64,000 bases of DNA, from positions 372,001 through 436,000 of the forward strand of contig CALOBT010000025.1 in assembly GCA_942491575.1 (NCBI GenBank), given 5' to 3'. Shown here one piece after another: positions 61,349-64,000 of this stretch. Source of the stretch: CAZHNW01 sp942491575. Its GTDB lineage: Bacteria; Spirochaetota; UBA4802; UBA5550. Positions within the stretch are counted from its first letter, which is position 1, and each line of letters begins with the position of its first letter. Under the pieces are notes generated by a model, which was given only the letters and a program-made list of their open reading frames with translations, was not told the DNA's origin and searched no databases. A program made the translations under genes and the position numbers.

Positions 61349-62110
61349 ATGAACACAACAGAGACTATGACAAAGATGAAAGACTTGAAACTCAATGGCA
61401 TGCATCGCATGTTCGAAGAATTGAGGTCAAACAGAATGGCGGATTCATTAAGCCACGAAGAGCTCATCGGTCACCTCATTGATGCTGAATGGGAAGACCA
61501 ATACAATCGAAAAATATCACGTTTAATAGCCGGTGCCGGATTCAGGTACCAGGCTGCGATTGAAGAAGTTGAATGTTCGAAAAGCAGGAACATAGAGAGG
61601 AACACAGTCGTTGCTCTTAGCAGGTGTGATTGGATTAAAAAGGGCGAGAACATCCTGGTCACCGGAGCTACAGGCACTGGCAAAAGTTTTCTTGCCTGTG
61701 CCATTGGGCACCATGCCTGTATGAACAGGTACAAGGTACGCTATCTCAATTGCATGAAACTGTTTTCTCACTTAAAATACGCTAAAGCGGATGGATCATA
61801 TTTTAAGGAGATGAAAAAACTTCAAAAACAGGACCTCCTGGTTCTCGATGATTTTGGATTAAAGCCATTTGATGCAGAGAGCAGACTCATTCTCCTTGAA
61901 CTGATGGAAGACCGATATGGGAGCAAATCGACTATCATAGCATCACAGATACCGGTAGCTGTATGGCATGATATTATTGGTGATAAGACAATTGCGGATG
62001 CAATTTGCGACCGATTCATTCACAATGCTGATAAAATTGAACTCAAAGGAGGCTCGATGCGGAAGCTAAAAAAAAATAATTCTGGACGAAACCTGCCACC
62101 TGAAAAATAA
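61349..62110 (+). CDS. istB: IS21 transposition helper ATPase
   Basis: 253 residues, identical to the copy at 24968-25729, with Walker A GATGTGKS and Walker B LLVLDDFGL. It follows istA by 8 bases with AGGAG overlapping the istA stop. It recruits IstA to target DNA. Confidence 0.93.
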   Translation: MNTTETMTKMKDLKLNGMHRMFEELRSNRMADSLSHEELIGHLIDAEWEDQYNRKISRLIAGAGFRYQAAIEEVECSKSRNIERNTVVALSRCDWIKKGENILVTGATGTGKSFLACAIGHHACMNRYKVRYLNCMKLFSHLKYAKADGSYFKEMKKLQKQDLLVLDDFGLKPFDAESRLILLELMEDRYGSKSTIIASQIPVAVWHDIIGDKTIADAICDRFIHNADKIELKGGSMRKLKKNNSGRNLPPEK

Positions 62111-62193
62111 CAGATTTACATGCTGAGAAGTTTTTGAAAGTGGTAAACTTTGCTCCGGAACAGGTGGCAGGTTTCACCGGAATATGCATTTGA

Positions 62194-62312
62194 TACAATT
62201 TCATTTTGTCACAATAGAAGTAATTATTTCTAGCATTAATAAAATTGTAGAAGAATCAATAAAGAGCAATAAAAATATAGTAGTTGAGTTGGATTTTAAT
62301 TTATATCTTTAA
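62194..62312 (+). pseudogene. 3' end of the PD-(D/E)XK-like gene beyond IS21 copy 2
   Basis: The frame continues after the TTTGA duplication as QFHFVTIEVIISSINKIVEE and ends NIVVELDFNLYL with TAA at 62310-62312. It lies exactly in frame with the upstream part (1243 + 119 bases make 454 codons). This confirms that the insertion is the only lesion. Confidence 0.72.
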
Positions 62313-62384
62313 CTCTCAGCTCAACATCCGTGTTTCGCTTTAACATAATTCTTTATATTTGACACTTTCTACGTATTACATGGC

Positions 62385-62549
62385 TCATTTTTGGGACTTC
62401 CCAGCCCTCACCATTTTCCTCAAATAATCCAGCACCTCCTCACATACTTCTTTTTCTCTTTCCAGAGCCTCTTTGTTTTTGCCTGCCATATCTGCCCTCG
62501 CATCTATTGCGCTTTCGTATAACGTTTCATGTTTGATATATAAGGTCAA
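62385..62549 (-). CDS. short helical ORF, possibly a 3' gene remnant
   Basis: A minus frame of 54 codons from a TTG at 62549: ...ETLYESAIDARADMAGKNKE, then ALEREKEVCEEVLDYLRKMV. The composition is coding-like (charged amphipathic helix), but no ATG or good ribosome site is present until an internal Met. It starts just after a terminator-like hairpin, so it may be the tail of a lost gene. Confidence 0.3.
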   Translation of the reverse strand: MTLYIKHETLYESAIDARADMAGKNKEALEREKEVCEEVLDYLRKMVRAGKSQK

Positions 62550-62570
62550 CTGAAGAGCAAATAAGACACA

Positions 62571-62598
62571 AAAAAAATCCGGACAAATTTTGTCCGGG
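62571..62598 (-). terminator. terminator-like hairpin with an 8-T run on the minus strand
   Basis: CCGGACAAA (62579-62587) pairs with TTTGTCCGG (62589-62597). On the minus strand it is followed by a run of T (62571-62577 read as A on plus). No minus-strand gene lies to its right in the window, since the serine recombinase is on the plus strand. It may be a relic or part of an attachment or operator region. Confidence 0.5.
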
Positions 62599-62745
62599 AC
62601 ATAATACTGAACATATTATACTTATTTATAAATTCGGGATAAATGCCCACACACAATAAAAGTCATACTGATCGAAAAAATTAATTGATTTTCCTGCCCT
62701 GCCTCCTGATATTAGAAGATATTAATTCACCCCAGAGAGGATCCC

Positions 62746-64000
62746 ATGGACTTATTCAAAAAGATCGACGAGGTCTCATCCGCAGGGAAAACCCCTGCCC
62801 TTTCCTTCGACCGGGTTTCCACACTCGAACAGCAGCAGAAGGGATATTCTCTGGAGAACCAGACAGCATCCGCAGAAGGATATGCGGACAGAAATAACCT
62901 GGCAATTATTGAAAGTTTTACAATAGCCGAATCTTCATGGAAAAGCCGCAAACGCCCCGAATTCAAGAAGATGATCCTCACCGCCAGGCAATACAAAATC
63001 AAGCACCTCATTTTCAAATGTGTAGACCGTATGAGCCGAAACTTTCATGACCTGGCCCTCATAATGGACCTCATTGACCAGGAAGGGTACACCATCCACT
63101 TTTATGAAGGCGGCGGCAAGAAGATCGATCAGAACAGCACCTATGCGGACAAAATGATAATCGGTGTAGAGGCCTCCGTAGCGAAGAACTGGTCTGATAA
63201 GATATCATATGAAGTAAAGCTCGCAAACGAATATAAGGCATCAAAGGGGATCGCCCCGGGGCCATCACGACCAGGATATTATTGGGACAAGAAGGCTAAG
63301 AAATTCGAGATAGATACAGAAACACATGAAAAATACTGTATGATTTTCGATACCTTCGATAAAAATACATATAGCCTGCAAACATACTGTGATTACCTAA
63401 ACGATCGCGGGATCCGGACAAATAACGGGCATCTGTGGAAAAAGAACAATCTCCATAAGCTGCTTACGAATATTTTTTATACAGGCAATTTCGAATTCAA
63501 TGGTGAGGTATTACCAGGTACCCATGAGCCCTACTTTGATATGAACCGATACAAGGACCGGATCATCAAACTCAACTGTAATTATACCACAAAACGCGGC
63601 AGGAACTTCCTTCTGAAAAGCTTTGTGAGAGTAGACAATTACTCACTCACCGGCGAGAACAAAAAAGAACAGTTCACTTATTATACTAACCGCCGCCTTA
63701 AAATCTCCTTCCGGGAAGAGGAGATCCTGAAGGCCCTTGATGATTTCGTTGAGGGTATCCGCTTCAATGAGTCATTTGCAGAATCCCTGAAAGAAATGAC
63801 CCGTGAGATAATTGATGAGAAAAACAGGGAATTTACCGGCAATACCACCAGCATCCGCATACAGATAGATGACCTGCAGGCCAAAAAAGTAATAATCATG
63901 AAGGAATTCGCAGAGGATGAGCTTGATCGTGAAGCAGTATCCATGGTTATGAATGAATATAATGGCCGTATAAGGCACCTGAAAGAGCAGTTGGACAACC
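62746..64000 (+). CDS. large serine recombinase, partial at window end
   Basis: The first 418 residues or so are visible and the frame runs off the window. The N-terminal resolvase domain has the catalytic Ser in LSFDRVSTLEQQQKGYSLEN and the conserved FKCVDRMSRNFHDLALIMDL. A recombinase domain follows (YCDYLNDRGIRTNNGHLWKK, NNLHKLLTNIFYTGNFEF), then a coiled-coil region (REIIDEKNREFTGNTTSIRI). It integrates or excises a mobile element by attP/attB exchange. The zinc ribbon expected in this family is replaced by a stretch without obvious CxxC pairs. GAGAGG lies 5 bases before the ATG. It probably belongs to an element to the right, not certainly to the prophage at 29-53 kb. Confidence 0.85.
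   Translation, partial: MDLFKKIDEVSSAGKTPALSFDRVSTLEQQQKGYSLENQTASAEGYADRNNLAIIESFTIAESSWKSRKRPEFKKMILTARQYKIKHLIFKCVDRMSRNFHDLALIMDLIDQEGYTIHFYEGGGKKIDQNSTYADKMIIGVEASVAKNWSDKISYEVKLANEYKASKGIAPGPSRPGYYWDKKAKKFEIDTETHEKYCMIFDTFDKNTYSLQTYCDYLNDRGIRTNNGHLWKKNNLHKLLTNIFYTGNFEFNGEVLPGTHEPYFDMNRYKDRIIKLNCNYTTKRGRNFLLKSFVRVDNYSLTGENKKEQFTYYTNRRLKISFREEEILKALDDFVEGIRFNESFAESLKEMTREIIDEKNREFTGNTTSIRIQIDDLQAKKVIIMKEFAEDELDREAVSMVMNEYNGRIRHLKEQLDN

Larger units (their letters stand above)
59626..62188 (+). mobile_element. IS21-family insertion sequence, copy 2
   Basis: 2563 bp, ends TGCATATTCCGG and CCGGAATATGCA, with a 5-bp direct duplication TTTGA at 59621-59625 and 62189-62193. It has the same length as copy 1 and identical encoded proteins, in the opposite orientation. 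Four GTGGCAGGTTT-type end repeats lie at the istA side. A recent insertion into the nuclease-like gene. Confidence 0.93.

Noticed and set aside
62746..64000. Assigning the serine recombinase as integrase of the 29-53 kb prophage
   Set aside because: It is separated from the phage repressor by about 9 kb of cassettes, a restriction locus and IS21; it may belong to another element to the right.
1..64000. CRISPR arrays, tRNA or rRNA genes
   Set aside because: No regularly spaced direct-repeat array with spacers and no cloverleaf or rRNA-like sequence was noticed on either strand; a dedicated scan was not possible.

Overview
The window is accessory DNA from a Gram-negative-type bacterium. There are many N-terminal signal peptides ending in a lipobox-like cysteine, AT-rich cassette genes and a somewhat more GC-rich prophage. 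I see no tRNA, rRNA or housekeeping gene that fixes the taxon. Loose lipoboxes, integron-type cassettes and an SpvB/RHS protein with membrane segments inside it would fit a spirochaete, but this is a weak inference.

Layout. 0.1-6.0 kb: single-gene or single-operon modules (lipoprotein, AbiE toxin-antitoxin pair, membrane-anchored isochorismatase-like hydrolase, lipoprotein), separated by a same-orientation repeat made of a terminator hairpin plus a micro-ORF. 6.2-11.4 kb: plus-strand gene cassettes with attC-like sites (alpha/beta hydrolase, methyltransferase, DUF3795-like protein, membrane protein). One attC-like site is followed directly by a group II intron. 11.7-17.3 kb: an unknown gene, then a decayed minus-strand copy of a phage lysis module invaded by a three-gene transposon (zinc ribbon, DDE transposase, AAA ATPase). 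17.9-24.7 kb: a 2187-residue SpvB/FG-GAP/RHS polymorphic toxin and its immunity gene. 24.9-27.5 kb: IS21 copy 1, sitting after codon 4 of a lipoprotein gene. 28.3-29.2 kb: a secreted beta-solenoid-like protein.

29.3-53.3 kb: a nearly complete siphovirus-type prophage read mostly on the minus strand. Order in transcription: early/replication genes, Z-like protein, terminase, portal, protease with nested scaffold, Mu gpT-like capsid, head-tail and tail genes (including a predicted -1 frameshift chaperone), tape measure, tip and fibre proteins, lysis genes. A divergent repressor is at 52.9 kb and a plus-strand moron at 49.6 kb.

53.4-62.3 kb: further plus-strand modules with attC-like sites (a possible HEPN protein, a small lipoprotein, a single-chain type IIG-like restriction-modification enzyme) and a PD-(D/E)XK-like gene split by IS21 copy 2. 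62.7-64 kb: start of a large serine recombinase that runs off the window.

The two IS21 copies have the same length (2563 bp), encode identical proteins, and lie in opposite orientation around the prophage. Both have target duplications, and both interrupted genes rejoin in frame when the element is removed on paper. Strongest leads: the repeat-delimited modules, the restriction enzyme with its interrupted nuclease partner, the HEPN-like cassette gene, and the dual-frame coding in the phage tail and head genes.
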